From Ruminococcaceae bacterium UBA2854 (GTDB lineage: Bacteria > Bacillota > Clostridia > Oscillospirales > Acutalibacteraceae), in the NCBI GenBank assembly GCA_002350765.1, contig DEFK01000042.1:1-14833 (forward strand): DNA of 14,833 bases. The letters are read 5' to 3'. Below, in pieces: positions 1 through 6,996 of the stretch. Positions within the stretch are counted from its first letter, which is position 1. Each line of letters starts with the position of its first letter. The notes under the pieces are model-generated. The model made no database searches, was not told the origin of the DNA, and was given only the letters and a program-made list of their open reading frames with translations. Position numbers and translations under genes: made by a program.

Positions 1-28
1 CCCCAACTTTTATTATAGAGCCACTGAT

Positions 29-58
29 AAAAGCCTTGCTCATTCGAGCGAGGCTTTT
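29..58. terminator. Intrinsic terminator, probably of a gene left of the window
   Basis: A 13-bp stem (29-41 with 46-58, one G-T pair) closes on a 4-base ATTC loop. The stem begins with four A and ends with four T, so it could stop transcription in either direction. No gene in the window ends just before it from the left, so it most likely serves a gene outside the window. Confidence 0.75.
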
Positions 59-77
59 AAATTATGTTATCAGAATA

Positions 78-106
78 TTGTAAATTCGGATACTATGTTT
101 TATAAT
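78..106 (+). promoter_or_regulatory. Sigma-A type promoter of the cysteine-rich membrane protein gene
   Basis: TTGTAA at 78-83 and a perfect TATAAT at 101-106 are separated by 17 bases. The start codon follows 56 bases later with an AGGGG ribosome site at 151-155. Confidence 0.65.
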
Positions 107-162
107 TATATAGATAAGTAAAAAGCATTTAACATATACTTAAATAAAAGAGGGGTGATAAG

Positions 163-909
163 ATGAAGCGTAAAAGGAAAAGAATATCGCGTATTTCGGC
201 AATCCATTTCGGCAAGCTTATTTTTCGCTCTCTTTTGTTAATTGCCGCTATAGTTCTCTACATATTAATCAGAAACGATTTATATCCTACGCTTAATCGC
301 CAGCCTGTTTTACTTACAGTTTTATGGATTATCTTTTTTGTCGAAATGATTCTACGTTTCTTTCCGTCGAATTTGGAAAGTATGGGTTGTCAGAAACAGT
401 TCGCGCGGAATTACCGTCCGAAAGGTGATAATATAAAGCCTGAAAATCTATCTCCGCAAAAGACCGCGTTAGTAGCGGTTTTGTGGATAGCGCTTAACGC
501 GGTTTTCGGTGTATTGTATTATACGGGCTTGATAGACGAAGGAATTTTGGTGCTGATTAGCTTATTCTTCGCTGTCTGCGATATGATTTGTATACTCTAT
601 TTCTGTCCTTTCCAGACCTGGATTATGAAAAACAGGTGTTGTACGACCTGCCGAATCTACAACTGGGATTACGCGATGATGTTTACTCCGCTTATATTTT
701 TAAACAATCCTTATTCTATCAGCATTATAATTTGCGCCACGGCGTTGCTTATCCGATGGGAGCTTGCTTATCTTTTACATCCAGAACGTTTTTCCGAAAA
801 GACCAATATGTGTATGTCCTGCTCCGAATGTAAAGAAAAGCTCTGCTCCCATAAAACGCAACTCCAGGGTTTTATTAAGAGAATTAATATGAGTAAATTA
901 AGAAAATAA
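163..909 (+). CDS. Unknown cysteine-rich multi-pass membrane protein
   Basis: I do not recognise a named family. The 248-residue protein has a very basic start (MKRKRKR), then about five hydrophobic segments near residues 20-37, 48-67, 101-121, 126-148 and 171-198. Two cysteine groups stand out. One is in a loop after the fourth segment (C148, C159, C160, C163). The other is in the C-terminal tail (C217, C220, C223, C228), spaced CxxCxxCx4C, much like an iron-sulfur or metal-binding motif. The tail after the last segment is hydrophilic. The ATG has an AGGGG site 7 bases upstream and a good promoter at 78-106. The gene stands alone between two terminators. A membrane electron-transfer or metal-binding role is my inference from the cysteines only; similar unnamed proteins with this cysteine pattern occur in Clostridia as far as I recall. 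Confidence 0.85.
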   Translation: MKRKRKRISRISAIHFGKLIFRSLLLIAAIVLYILIRNDLYPTLNRQPVLLTVLWIIFFVEMILRFFPSNLESMGCQKQFARNYRPKGDNIKPENLSPQKTALVAVLWIALNAVFGVLYYTGLIDEGILVLISLFFAVCDMICILYFCPFQTWIMKNRCCTTCRIYNWDYAMMFTPLIFLNNPYSISIIICATALLIRWELAYLLHPERFSEKTNMCMSCSECKEKLCSHKTQLQGFIKRINMSKLRK

Positions 910-932
910 CCGTAATTTTTATTGCGTAAAAC

Positions 933-963
933 TACCCGCCTGTTCAGTGTGAGCAGGCGGGTA
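933..963. terminator. Bidirectional terminator between convergent genes
   Basis: A perfect 10-bp GC-rich stem (TACCCGCCTG at 933-942 with CAGGCGGGTA at 954-963) sits between the plus-strand membrane protein gene and the end of the minus-strand redox operon. T-rich sequence is modest on either side. The same stem recurs at 13092-13120. Confidence 0.75.
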
Positions 964-981
964 TATGCTATTTAAAATTAA

Positions 982-1455
982 TTAGAATTTTTCCGCGAAA
1001 GCCTTTAACTTCGCTTTGTCGGGATTGCCGTTTAGTATCTCGCCCTCTGTTATCGTTGCTTTCGGAGCGCTGGGCTGTAAAGATGCTACAGCTTTTCCGA
1101 ACCCCGAGCCTCCCGATGTCGCGAACAGTACAACTTTCTTGCCGCTGAAATCGTACGCTTCTAAGAACGTGTTGATAATCGTAGGCGCTATATACCACCA
1201 GATAGGGAATCCGATAAAAATCGTATCGTAATCCTCGATATTAGCGTCGGTATCGGAAAGCTCGGGACGCGAGCTTTTATCGCGCATTTCAACCGAGCTT
1301 CGGCTCTGTTTATCCATCCAGTTCAGGTCTGCTTTGCTGTAGGGTACAGCAGGCTTGATTTCGTATATATCCGCTCCCGCGGCATTCGCTAGATTCTTTG
1401 CTACATTTGCTGTTGTTCCGCTTGCGGAAAAATAGGCGACTAATTTTTTACTCAT
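982..1455 (-). CDS. Flavodoxin-like protein, cytosolic
   Basis: A short-chain flavodoxin of 157 residues, expected to bind FMN non-covalently and shuttle electrons. The phosphate-binding loop is residues 10-15 (SASGTT) directly after the first beta strand (KLVAYF). The region around residues 79-87 (IFIGFPIWW) matches the loop that stacks on the isoalloxazine ring, and VLFATSGGSG is the second flavin loop. There is no signal peptide, in contrast to its upstream paralogue. It is the last gene of the tetR operon, 15 bases after the lipoprotein flavodoxin, with AAAGGAG upstream of the ATG, and the operon ends at the 933-963 hairpin. It best fits the flavodoxin_4-like group often encoded beside aldo/keto reductases. 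Its redox partner is not shown by the sequence. Confidence 0.9.
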   Translation of the reverse strand: MSKKLVAYFSASGTTANVAKNLANAAGADIYEIKPAVPYSKADLNWMDKQSRSSVEMRDKSSRPELSDTDANIEDYDTIFIGFPIWWYIAPTIINTFLEAYDFSGKKVVLFATSGGSGFGKAVASLQPSAPKATITEGEILNGNPDKAKLKAFAEKF

Positions 1456-1470
1456 AATTCTTTCTCCTTT

Positions 1471-2115
1471 TTATAGTGTTTTTAACCATTTTTGAATTTC
1501 ATCTTTATCGGTTTCCGCGGAAAAACGTCTGCCGTCCTTCCAATCTCCGCCGTTAGCGTTTGATTTAAGATTCTTTTCGGCGGTATCTATCGGACTGCTT
1601 CCCGAGGTGCAGAACGGAATCACTGCCTTTCCGTTGAAGTCATAGCTTTCAACAAAGGTGTCCATTATCCTCGGTTCTTCACCCCACCAAATCGGGAATC
1701 CGATATAGATGGTATCATAACCGTCAAGGTTTAATTTTTTACTGCCGATTTCGGGGCGGACGGTATCGTCGTTCTGTTCCTTTGTAGTACGGCTGTCGCT
1801 GTTATTATAATCTAAATCTTCTGATGTATAAGGCTTCGCCGCTGTGATTTCATAAATATCAGCGTTTTCGCAGACCGCGATCAGCTTCGCGGTTTTCTCT
1901 GTTGTTCCTGTTGCCGAGAAGTAGGCAACAAGCGTTTTGCCGCTGTTGTCGGTATCTTTGCTCTTAGATGTTGTTTTTTCCGACGCTTTTGACGCGCTTG
2001 TTGAAGCCGCCGCTTTTGTTTCCGCGTCTGTTTGACTTGCGCTGTTATTCGCGTTACAGCCCGCGAACATAATAATTAATACTAAAGCTGTCGTTAACGC
2101 AATAATTTTTTTCAT
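1471..2115 (-). CDS. Flavodoxin-like lipoprotein, membrane-anchored outside the cell
   Basis: The 214-residue protein starts with a lipoprotein signal: basic MKK, a hydrophobic stretch at 4-17, and a lipobox FAGC with the lipidated cysteine at C20. Residues 21-58 are a Ser/Thr/Ala/Lys-rich linker. The flavodoxin domain covers about 60-214, with the phosphate loop SATGTT at 67-72 and an IGFPIWWGEEP flavin loop near residue 140. The domain is clearly related to the next gene, so the pair looks like a duplication in which one copy gained a secretion signal. An exported flavodoxin implies electron transfer or quinone-type reduction at the outer face of the membrane, which is inference. The ATG has AAAGGCGG upstream; it lies 15 bases after the decarboxylase-cupin gene. 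Confidence 0.9.
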   Translation of the reverse strand: MKKIIALTTALVLIIMFAGCNANNSASQTDAETKAAASTSASKASEKTTSKSKDTDNSGKTLVAYFSATGTTEKTAKLIAVCENADIYEITAAKPYTSEDLDYNNSDSRTTKEQNDDTVRPEIGSKKLNLDGYDTIYIGFPIWWGEEPRIMDTFVESYDFNGKAVIPFCTSGSSPIDTAEKNLKSNANGGDWKDGRRFSAETDKDEIQKWLKTL

Positions 2116-2130
2116 TATGATCCGCCTTTC

Positions 2131-2883
2131 TTATAGTTTTTCGTATTCTTCATCAGCGACAGGCTCGCACCATTCGGTGGAAGCGTTTTCACCGCTGATT
2201 TCGAGAGCTAAGTGAGAGAACCAGCTGTCTTTAGCCGCTCCGTGCCAGTGCTTGACGTTGGCGGGAATATTTATTACTGTACCGGGAGAAAGCTCTACAG
2301 CGTCCTTGCCTTCCTCCTGATACAGACCTCTACCGCCGATACAAATCAGCATTTGACCGCCTCCCGAGGTTGCGTGATGGATATGCCAATTGTTACGGCA
2401 GCCTGGTTCAAATGTGACGTTAAATACAGGAACCTGCTCCATCGTAATCGGCGCGAGATAACTCTGACCGACAAAGTATTCGCCGTAGGGATTGGGTTCG
2501 CCGATAGGGAAGAAGATTTCGTTTTGGAATCTGTCTTTATCGCTGAGCGCGGGAGCGCTTTCTTTCCAAATCTCTTTTGCCAAGAGGAATACCGCCCAGC
2601 CCTTAGGCCAGCCGACATACATAGTCGCGTGGGTTATAATCGCGGCGATTTCTTCCTTTGTTACGCCGTGAGCTTTTGCGTTCTGTAAATGGTAGCTAAG
2701 CGACGAGTCGGTGATTCCCGAAGCCATAAGCGATACAACGGTTATTATACATTTTGTTTTTACGTCGATTGCGTTTTCGTTCCATACCTCGCCGAATAAT
2801 ACGTCGTCGTTGAGATGAGCGAACGCTGGGGCAAATTCGCCGAGCTGTTCTCTGCCTGCTTTTTGTACGATTTTTTCTGCCAT
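2131..2883 (-). CDS. Carboxymuconolactone decarboxylase-like and cupin fusion protein
   Basis: Two domains are joined in 250 residues. Residues about 20-108 are an alpha-helical carboxymuconolactone decarboxylase/AhpD-like domain (DVKTKCIITVVSLMASG, then YHLQNAKAHGVTKEEI). The single C45 means no CxxC peroxidase pair, so an AhpD-type peroxidase is unlikely. Residues about 150-235 are a double-stranded beta-helix cupin with metal ligands H167, H169 and H212; the usual glutamate of motif 1 is replaced by Q177 in a GGGQ stretch, which I believe is normal for this fusion family. The substrate is unknown; a role in handling reactive carbonyl or quinone-like compounds with the neighbouring reductase and flavodoxins is inference. 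It begins only 2 bases after the reductase stop, with its GGGAGG site inside that gene's last codons. Confidence 0.9.
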   Translation of the reverse strand: MAEKIVQKAGREQLGEFAPAFAHLNDDVLFGEVWNENAIDVKTKCIITVVSLMASGITDSSLSYHLQNAKAHGVTKEEIAAIITHATMYVGWPKGWAVFLLAKEIWKESAPALSDKDRFQNEIFFPIGEPNPYGEYFVGQSYLAPITMEQVPVFNVTFEPGCRNNWHIHHATSGGGQMLICIGGRGLYQEEGKDAVELSPGTVINIPANVKHWHGAAKDSWFSHLALEISGENASTEWCEPVADEEYEKL

Positions 2884-2885
2884 TT

Positions 2886-3935
2886 TTATTCCTCCCTGAT
2901 TTTCTGACTGCCTGTTGTCCAGACGTGTTTTTCTTTTGCGTTCTCACGTTTATTCTGCGCCATTACACCCGCTAAAGGATGAGGTACATACGGCTCCTCG
3001 AGATAGGCGAGCTCGTCATTCGTAAGCGTTAAGTCTACCGCCTTTACCGCGCCTTCGATATGGCTCAGTTTTGTTGCGCCGACAACGGGTGAGGCTACTT
3101 TTGTAAGTAACCACGCTAAGGAGATTTCCGTCATAGAAACGCCGTGCTTGTTCGCAAGCTCCGATACGCGGTTTATTATAATGCTGTCCTGATTTGCAGT
3201 CGCGTCATACTTGAATTTAGCGTAGGCGTCCTCCAACGCGCGTTTTGTATCCTGTTCATCGGGCTTGCGTGATAATCTTCCGCTTGCCAGCGCGCTGTAA
3301 GGCGTGAGAGCGATGTTTTCTTCCTCACAGTAAGGAACCATCTCTCTTTCTTCCTCACGGAAAATGAGGTTGTAATGTCCTTGTACGGAGATAAATTTAG
3401 CGAAGCCCTCTTTTTCGGCAATAGCGTTCGCTTTCGCAAGCTGCCACGCAAAGCAGTTGGATATACCGATATACCTTGCTTTTCCCGCTTTAACTACTTT
3501 ATTGAGCCCGTCAAGAATATCGAATAGGGGAGTGTTCCAGTCCCACATATGATAGATGTATAAATCCACATAATCCATACCGAGGTTTTGTAAGCTTGTG
3601 TTAATCATATTTTCAATATGCTTTTGTCCTGTTATGCCGTTTTCAATCTCGTCCTGTGTTCTTGGTAAGAATTTTGTCGCTACGACAACCTCATCACGTT
3701 TTTTAAAATCCCTGAGAGCGCGTCCGACATATTGCTCGCTCGTTCCGCTCTGGTAGGCGATAGCGGTATCGTAAAAATTCACACCAAGCTCTAACCCGCG
3801 TTTTATAATCTCTCTAGTATGTTCTTCGTCGATTGTCCAGCTATGCTGTCCTCTCTTGGGATCACCGAAGCCCATACAGCCCATACAGATACGGGATACA
3901 TTTAAATCCGAATTACCGAGTTTAGTATGTTCCAT
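2886..3935 (-). CDS. Aldo/keto reductase
   Basis: NADPH-dependent reductase with a TIM-barrel fold, 349 residues, a usual length. The catalytic tetrad is visible: D56 (NFYDTA), Y61, K88 (VVATKF) and H129 (YIYHMWD). The late VVGATK stretch near residue 283 corresponds to the cofactor phosphate region. It resembles the aldehyde/ketone reductases of the YhdN or Tas-like type more than sugar reductases, but the substrate cannot be read. The ATG at 3935 has GGAGGAAAATA upstream and lies 21 bases after tetR, so it is the first enzyme of the operon. Immediate coupling to the decarboxylase-cupin gene suggests the two act on the same compound. Confidence 0.93.
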   Translation of the reverse strand: MEHTKLGNSDLNVSRICMGCMGFGDPKRGQHSWTIDEEHTREIIKRGLELGVNFYDTAIAYQSGTSEQYVGRALRDFKKRDEVVVATKFLPRTQDEIENGITGQKHIENMINTSLQNLGMDYVDLYIYHMWDWNTPLFDILDGLNKVVKAGKARYIGISNCFAWQLAKANAIAEKEGFAKFISVQGHYNLIFREEEREMVPYCEEENIALTPYSALASGRLSRKPDEQDTKRALEDAYAKFKYDATANQDSIIINRVSELANKHGVSMTEISLAWLLTKVASPVVGATKLSHIEGAVKAVDLTLTNDELAYLEEPYVPHPLAGVMAQNKRENAKEKHVWTTGSQKIREE

Positions 3936-3956
3936 TATTTTCCTCCGATTCAGGCG

Positions 3957-4583
3957 TTATTTATCGCCCAGCAGTTTTAACAGATAAGTGTAAGTAATAT
4001 CGTAAATAGTTTGATATTTAAAGTCTATATTCGCTTCTTCCATAGCAGTACGCTGTTTTTCCGTCACAGCTGTGTAGGGATAGATACCGAACATAAACGG
4101 AAAGAACATATAGATAAAGTCCTGTATATCGTTATCGCTCATATCAGTACAGAATTCTTTTAAAATCCGCTCGAATAATTTTAACGAAGCGCCGTAGGAA
4201 AGCTTAAAGTCCGTCAAAAGCTCAGGTCGGCTGTTAGCTTCCATCTCGTAATTGTTCATTGAGAGCAATCGCAGAAGCTGTTTACGTTTTTGCAGTGAAG
4301 AAGCGATTTTATCAGCAATATCTTCTTTAGACAACGTTTTATTATCATCTAAGATAGACTGTAAATCCTCGTTCCATCTGTCATACTCCCGCTTAAACAG
4401 AGCAAGGAAAATTTCCTCTTTAGTCTGGAAGTAATTATATATTGTCGGTCTGGAGAACTCCGTTACCTTCCCGATTTCTTTAAGCGTGATTTCCTTAAAG
4501 CCCATTGTCTGATATAATTGTTCGCAAGCGTTGACAATTTCTTCTCTGCGTTTTTCAATCAATTCAGGCGTTCCCTTAATCAT
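3957..4583 (-). CDS. TetR/AcrR-family transcriptional repressor
   Basis: The 208-residue protein has a TetR-type helix-turn-helix at residues about 12-58, with the signature TLKEIGKVTEFSRPTIYNYF followed by TKEEIF. The rest is helical and variable, as expected for the ligand and dimer domain. It leads the redox operon and its promoter contains two TGACA-N3-TGTCA palindromes, so autorepression relieved by a small molecule (perhaps the substrate of the reductase) is the natural reading. The ATG has AAGGAG at 4591-4596. The inducing ligand is not evident. Confidence 0.93.
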   Translation of the reverse strand: MIKGTPELIEKRREEIVNACEQLYQTMGFKEITLKEIGKVTEFSRPTIYNYFQTKEEIFLALFKREYDRWNEDLQSILDDNKTLSKEDIADKIASSLQKRKQLLRLLSMNNYEMEANSRPELLTDFKLSYGASLKLFERILKEFCTDMSDNDIQDFIYMFFPFMFGIYPYTAVTEKQRTAMEEANIDFKYQTIYDITYTYLLKLLGDK

Positions 4584-4613
4584 TTTTATACTCCTTATAC
4601 GACTTTATTATCG

Positions 4614-4664
4614 TTGACACTATGTCAGTAACTACATTATATATCGTTACTGACACAATGTCAA
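4614..4664 (-). promoter_or_regulatory. Consensus promoter with two TetR-type operators
   Basis: On the minus strand TTGACA (4659-4664) and TATAAT (4636-4641) are both perfect and 17 bases apart. Two 13-bp palindromes of form TGACA-N3-TGTCA lie at 4651-4663, covering the -35 box, and at 4615-4627, just past the expected transcription start. They are 36 bp centre to centre and arranged as mirror images with a shared GTTAC flank, so the whole block 4614-4664 is itself a larger inverted repeat. A repressor bound at either site would block polymerase. Confidence 0.85.
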
Positions 4665-4677
4665 TATATTTTTATAA

Positions 4678-4708
4678 AAAAACTATCCTCTTTTAGAGAA
4701 TAGTTTTT
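4678..4708 (-). terminator. Intrinsic terminator of the DUF5131 gene
   Basis: Stem 4678-4686 with 4700-4708 (AAAAACTAT/ATAGTTTTT), continued after one mismatch by CTCT/AGAG around a short loop. Read on the minus strand it ends in seven T. It begins immediately after the stop codon of the 4710-5582 gene and insulates it from the tetR promoter. Confidence 0.8.
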
Positions 4709-4709
4709 A

Positions 4710-5582
4710 TTATTCGCATTTCCCGCAGCGGGTACAGCCGTTGCATATGATTTTCATTCCGCAGGTTTGGCATTTTTCGCCGAAATAGGGCTTGTAATAA
4801 TTTTTGTCGGCAATTTTGAACCCGAGCTGTCGGGTTAGCTTAAAGTTAATCGGCTTACCCTTAAAGCTGAGTCTTGATTTATACGCCTGATTAGCCTGTA
4901 ACTCACTGCCCTCGATTCGGTACATTTTGCCGTTCTTTACGAAGCGTCTGCCTGTGCCGATAAAGGCAAAGGTGACGTTATATTCCTCGCACTCGTCACG
5001 GAGCTGTTTTACCCACTCATAATGACACGGACGGGCTCCCGCGTAATTTTCGCCGTCGCAGATAACCTGTTCAAGCTGTCCGCTTTTGAGGTATTCTCTG
5101 ATACTTACCGAGCCTATAAACGGAGCGCACATTATGCCTTTATGCTTGAACGGCAGGGAGAGTAAAATCGGGATTCTTTCGTCAGCTCGCTTTTGATTTT
5201 CGCAGCTGACGTTGAAAAAGACATTCTCCCAACCGTCGCCCCAATCATCAGGCAAGTGGTCTTTTACTCTTTCGGGACGTTTTGTCAGCAGGAAGAATAC
5301 TACGTCGGGACGCTGACGGATAATATTCCACGCCTCATCACGCCAAACGTCCGCTTCCTCCAGGAAAAAGTCCGAGGTCATACACACGCGTAGCTGTTCT
5401 CCGCTTTTGATTTTATAATGACCGCTTCTGTCCTTAGACAGTGGATAGTTGAAGCCCGCTTTTGTGCGGTAGATATCCGCGCCGTTTTTACCGCGCTGAG
5501 CGTCAAGAAAGTACATATAGCAGTTCTCGCAGCCCTCGCTGCACTTTTTACAGCCGTGCCAGGGATTCCATATATCGTGCAT
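4710..5582 (-). CDS. DUF5131 (phage Gp37/Gp68-like) radical-SAM-like protein
   Basis: The N-terminus (NPWHGC at 6-11) carries C14, C18 and C21 in CxxxCxxCY, the radical-SAM iron-sulfur signature as found in the DUF5131/Gp37-Gp68 family. FFLLTKRPERV near residues 96-106 and NVFFNVSCENQ near 124-134 are further family features. The tail holds six cysteines, C271, C274, C280, C283, C286 and C289, as CxxC-x5-CxxCxxCxxC, which could bind zinc or an extra iron-sulfur cluster. The reaction is unknown. The 290 residues are longer than phage relatives as I remember them, mainly because of this tail. The ATG has AGGAGGTGAGG directly upstream and its promoter matches that of the kinase-like gene at 7740. 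No phage genes surround it. Confidence 0.85.
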   Translation of the reverse strand: MHDIWNPWHGCKKCSEGCENCYMYFLDAQRGKNGADIYRTKAGFNYPLSKDRSGHYKIKSGEQLRVCMTSDFFLEEADVWRDEAWNIIRQRPDVVFFLLTKRPERVKDHLPDDWGDGWENVFFNVSCENQKRADERIPILLSLPFKHKGIMCAPFIGSVSIREYLKSGQLEQVICDGENYAGARPCHYEWVKQLRDECEEYNVTFAFIGTGRRFVKNGKMYRIEGSELQANQAYKSRLSFKGKPINFKLTRQLGFKIADKNYYKPYFGEKCQTCGMKIICNGCTRCGKCE

Positions 5583-5584
5583 AA

Positions 5585-5630
5585 CCTCACCTCCTGAAAA
5601 TATTATACATTATCAAATGTTCTATGTTTA
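5585..5630 (-). promoter_or_regulatory. Promoter and ribosome site of the DUF5131 gene (shared leader copy 1)
   Basis: TATAAT at 5602-5607 with a weak TAAACA at 5625-5630, 17 bases apart. The -10 box lies only 19 bases before the ATG and merges with AGGAGGTGAGG (5585-5595), so the untranslated leader is very short. Positions 5585-5621 match 8286-8322 at 33 of 37 bases. Confidence 0.65.
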
Positions 5631-5677
5631 CGCTATATCAGTAAAAGTTGATTCATTGTGACCATAATTTTATATGT

Positions 5678-6397
5678 TTATTTTTTCTTTCTCAATACGA
5701 TTTTAATGAAATTCAGATATTTTCCGCCGCCTGCTTCCATTGCCTTACGGTCGCCGACGGCGTATTCGTTTTCCTGTTTGAGCCAGTCAGCCCATACCTC
5801 GTCATTCGACTCCATCTCGGATACTGCCAATACCTCGGCGCCCTTACTATGGCTGACGATACTCCTCCAATAGGCGACGTCGTGAAGGTAATCAAGCTGT
5901 TCGGGCGTCCAAGAAAGTAACAGCTCCGACGGCAGACTATCGTGACAGTCCTTTTTCATTCCCGGGACGGTGATGTAGATATAACCGCCGGGCTTTACGA
6001 ACGGCAATAGCTTACTGTCGAGGTATTCGGGATCACGACCGAAATAATTGTACGAATCAGTTGACACAACAGCGTCGAAAAAATCTTGCTCAAACGGCAG
6101 ATTTTCAGCGTCTGCCTTTACTGGAATGATCTGCTCCTCGCTCAATCCCATAGAGCTAAAGAACTGTCGGTTTTCCTCGGGGTCGCTCCATAGGTCAGCA
6201 GCATAGACCTTAAAGCCGTATTCTTTAACCAGAAATATGCTTGTCAATCCTTGACCGCTGCCGAGGTCGCAGACTGTAGCGCCTTTTTGGATATGGTGGT
6301 CGGTTAAAAGCTCTTCTTCGAGTTTAACGGGGTTAGGTCCCATAATCTTTGACATTAATTCGGCGGTCATATATTTTTCACTTAGCGGGTAATTCAT
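5678..6397 (-). CDS. Class I SAM-dependent methyltransferase
   Basis: A Rossmann-fold methyltransferase of 239 residues. Motif I is VCDLGSGQG at 42-50, the acidic end of strand 2 is D68 (VYAADLW), motif II is around ADAENLPF at 95-102, and FDAVVSTDSYNYF at 107-119 is motif III. The central part resembles the methyltransferase_11/25 group acting on small molecules or lipids rather than DNA or rRNA enzymes. The ATG overlaps the stop of the XRE gene by four bases (ATGA), with AGGAGG inside that gene, so translation is coupled. No convincing terminator follows, so transcripts may run into the DUF5131 gene. Substrate unknown. Confidence 0.9.
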   Translation of the reverse strand: MNYPLSEKYMTAELMSKIMGPNPVKLEEELLTDHHIQKGATVCDLGSGQGLTSIFLVKEYGFKVYAADLWSDPEENRQFFSSMGLSEEQIIPVKADAENLPFEQDFFDAVVSTDSYNYFGRDPEYLDSKLLPFVKPGGYIYITVPGMKKDCHDSLPSELLLSWTPEQLDYLHDVAYWRSIVSHSKGAEVLAVSEMESNDEVWADWLKQENEYAVGDRKAMEAGGGKYLNFIKIVLRKKK

Positions 6398-6996
6398 ACT
6401 TTCCTCCTAAAGAGCAGCCAGCCCTTGATTATCAGAATTGCAAAACAGAATACGCCTGCATAGGGCTGTCGGGTGATAATAAACAGCAGGCACGCGATAA
6501 CGGATAAAGCTATACCTGTTATAAATCGATGCTTTACCCACATCGGCTTGTCAAATCTGCTGATGATTAGTCCGCAGATTCCGTTCAACACGGTCAGGCT
6601 GATAATAACTGCATAAATAATTTTGATCCAAGGCTGAGTATCGCTCAGCGCAAATAAGGATACCGCTTGCTTTTCCGCGCCGTTGCCGAAAATGGGAATA
6701 AATAACAGTAAAGCTGTGAACACATCCAATACGTGACATAACAGTGAGGTGTAGTTTCCAATCAACTCTTTCTTTTCGTTCTCCGCAACAGTGATGATTT
6801 CATCAGGAGACAGCAGCTCGTCAACCGTTACGGAAAAGAATTTTGCAAGCTCCTTGAGCGAGTCGATATTCGGGTAGCCTCTGCCTGATTCCCATTTTGA
6901 TACGGCGGTTCTTGAAACATAGAGCGCTTGAGCCAGCTCCTCCTGAGTCAGTCCTTTATTCTTCCTTAATTGTTGTAGTTTTTTATTGAACTCCAT
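6394..6996 (-). CDS. XRE-family HTH regulator with a membrane domain
   Basis: Residues 7-62 are a Cro/C1-type helix-turn-helix (LTQEELAQALYVSRTAVSKW, then PNIDSLKELAKFFSV). A short linker leads to about four hydrophobic segments near 83-103, 124-147, 155-172 and 175-194. This HTH plus membrane layout is common in Clostridia and suggests a regulator tethered to the membrane and responding to envelope state; the target is unknown. The gene overlaps the PAP2 gene by 14 bases upstream and the methyltransferase by 4 bases downstream, with AAGGAG before its ATG. It may control its own operon, but no operator can be assigned with confidence. Confidence 0.9.
   Translation of the reverse strand: MEFNKKLQQLRKNKGLTQEELAQALYVSRTAVSKWESGRGYPNIDSLKELAKFFSVTVDELLSPDEIITVAENEKKELIGNYTSLLCHVLDVFTALLLFIPIFGNGAEKQAVSLFALSDTQPWIKIIYAVIISLTVLNGICGLIISRFDKPMWVKHRFITGIALSVIACLLFIITRQPYAGVFCFAILIIKGWLLFRRKV

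Noticed and set aside
2212..2688. 158-codon plus-strand frame opposite the decarboxylase-cupin gene
   Set aside because: It is antisense to a gene with two clear domains, and has no ribosome site or family resemblance.
4710..5582. Remnant prophage
   Set aside because: The DUF5131 family is known from phages, but no capsid, tail, integrase or lysis gene is nearby.
5628..5646. Terminator after the methyltransferase gene
   Set aside because: Only a 5-bp AT-rich stem (TTTAC/GTAAA) with no T tract on the minus strand.
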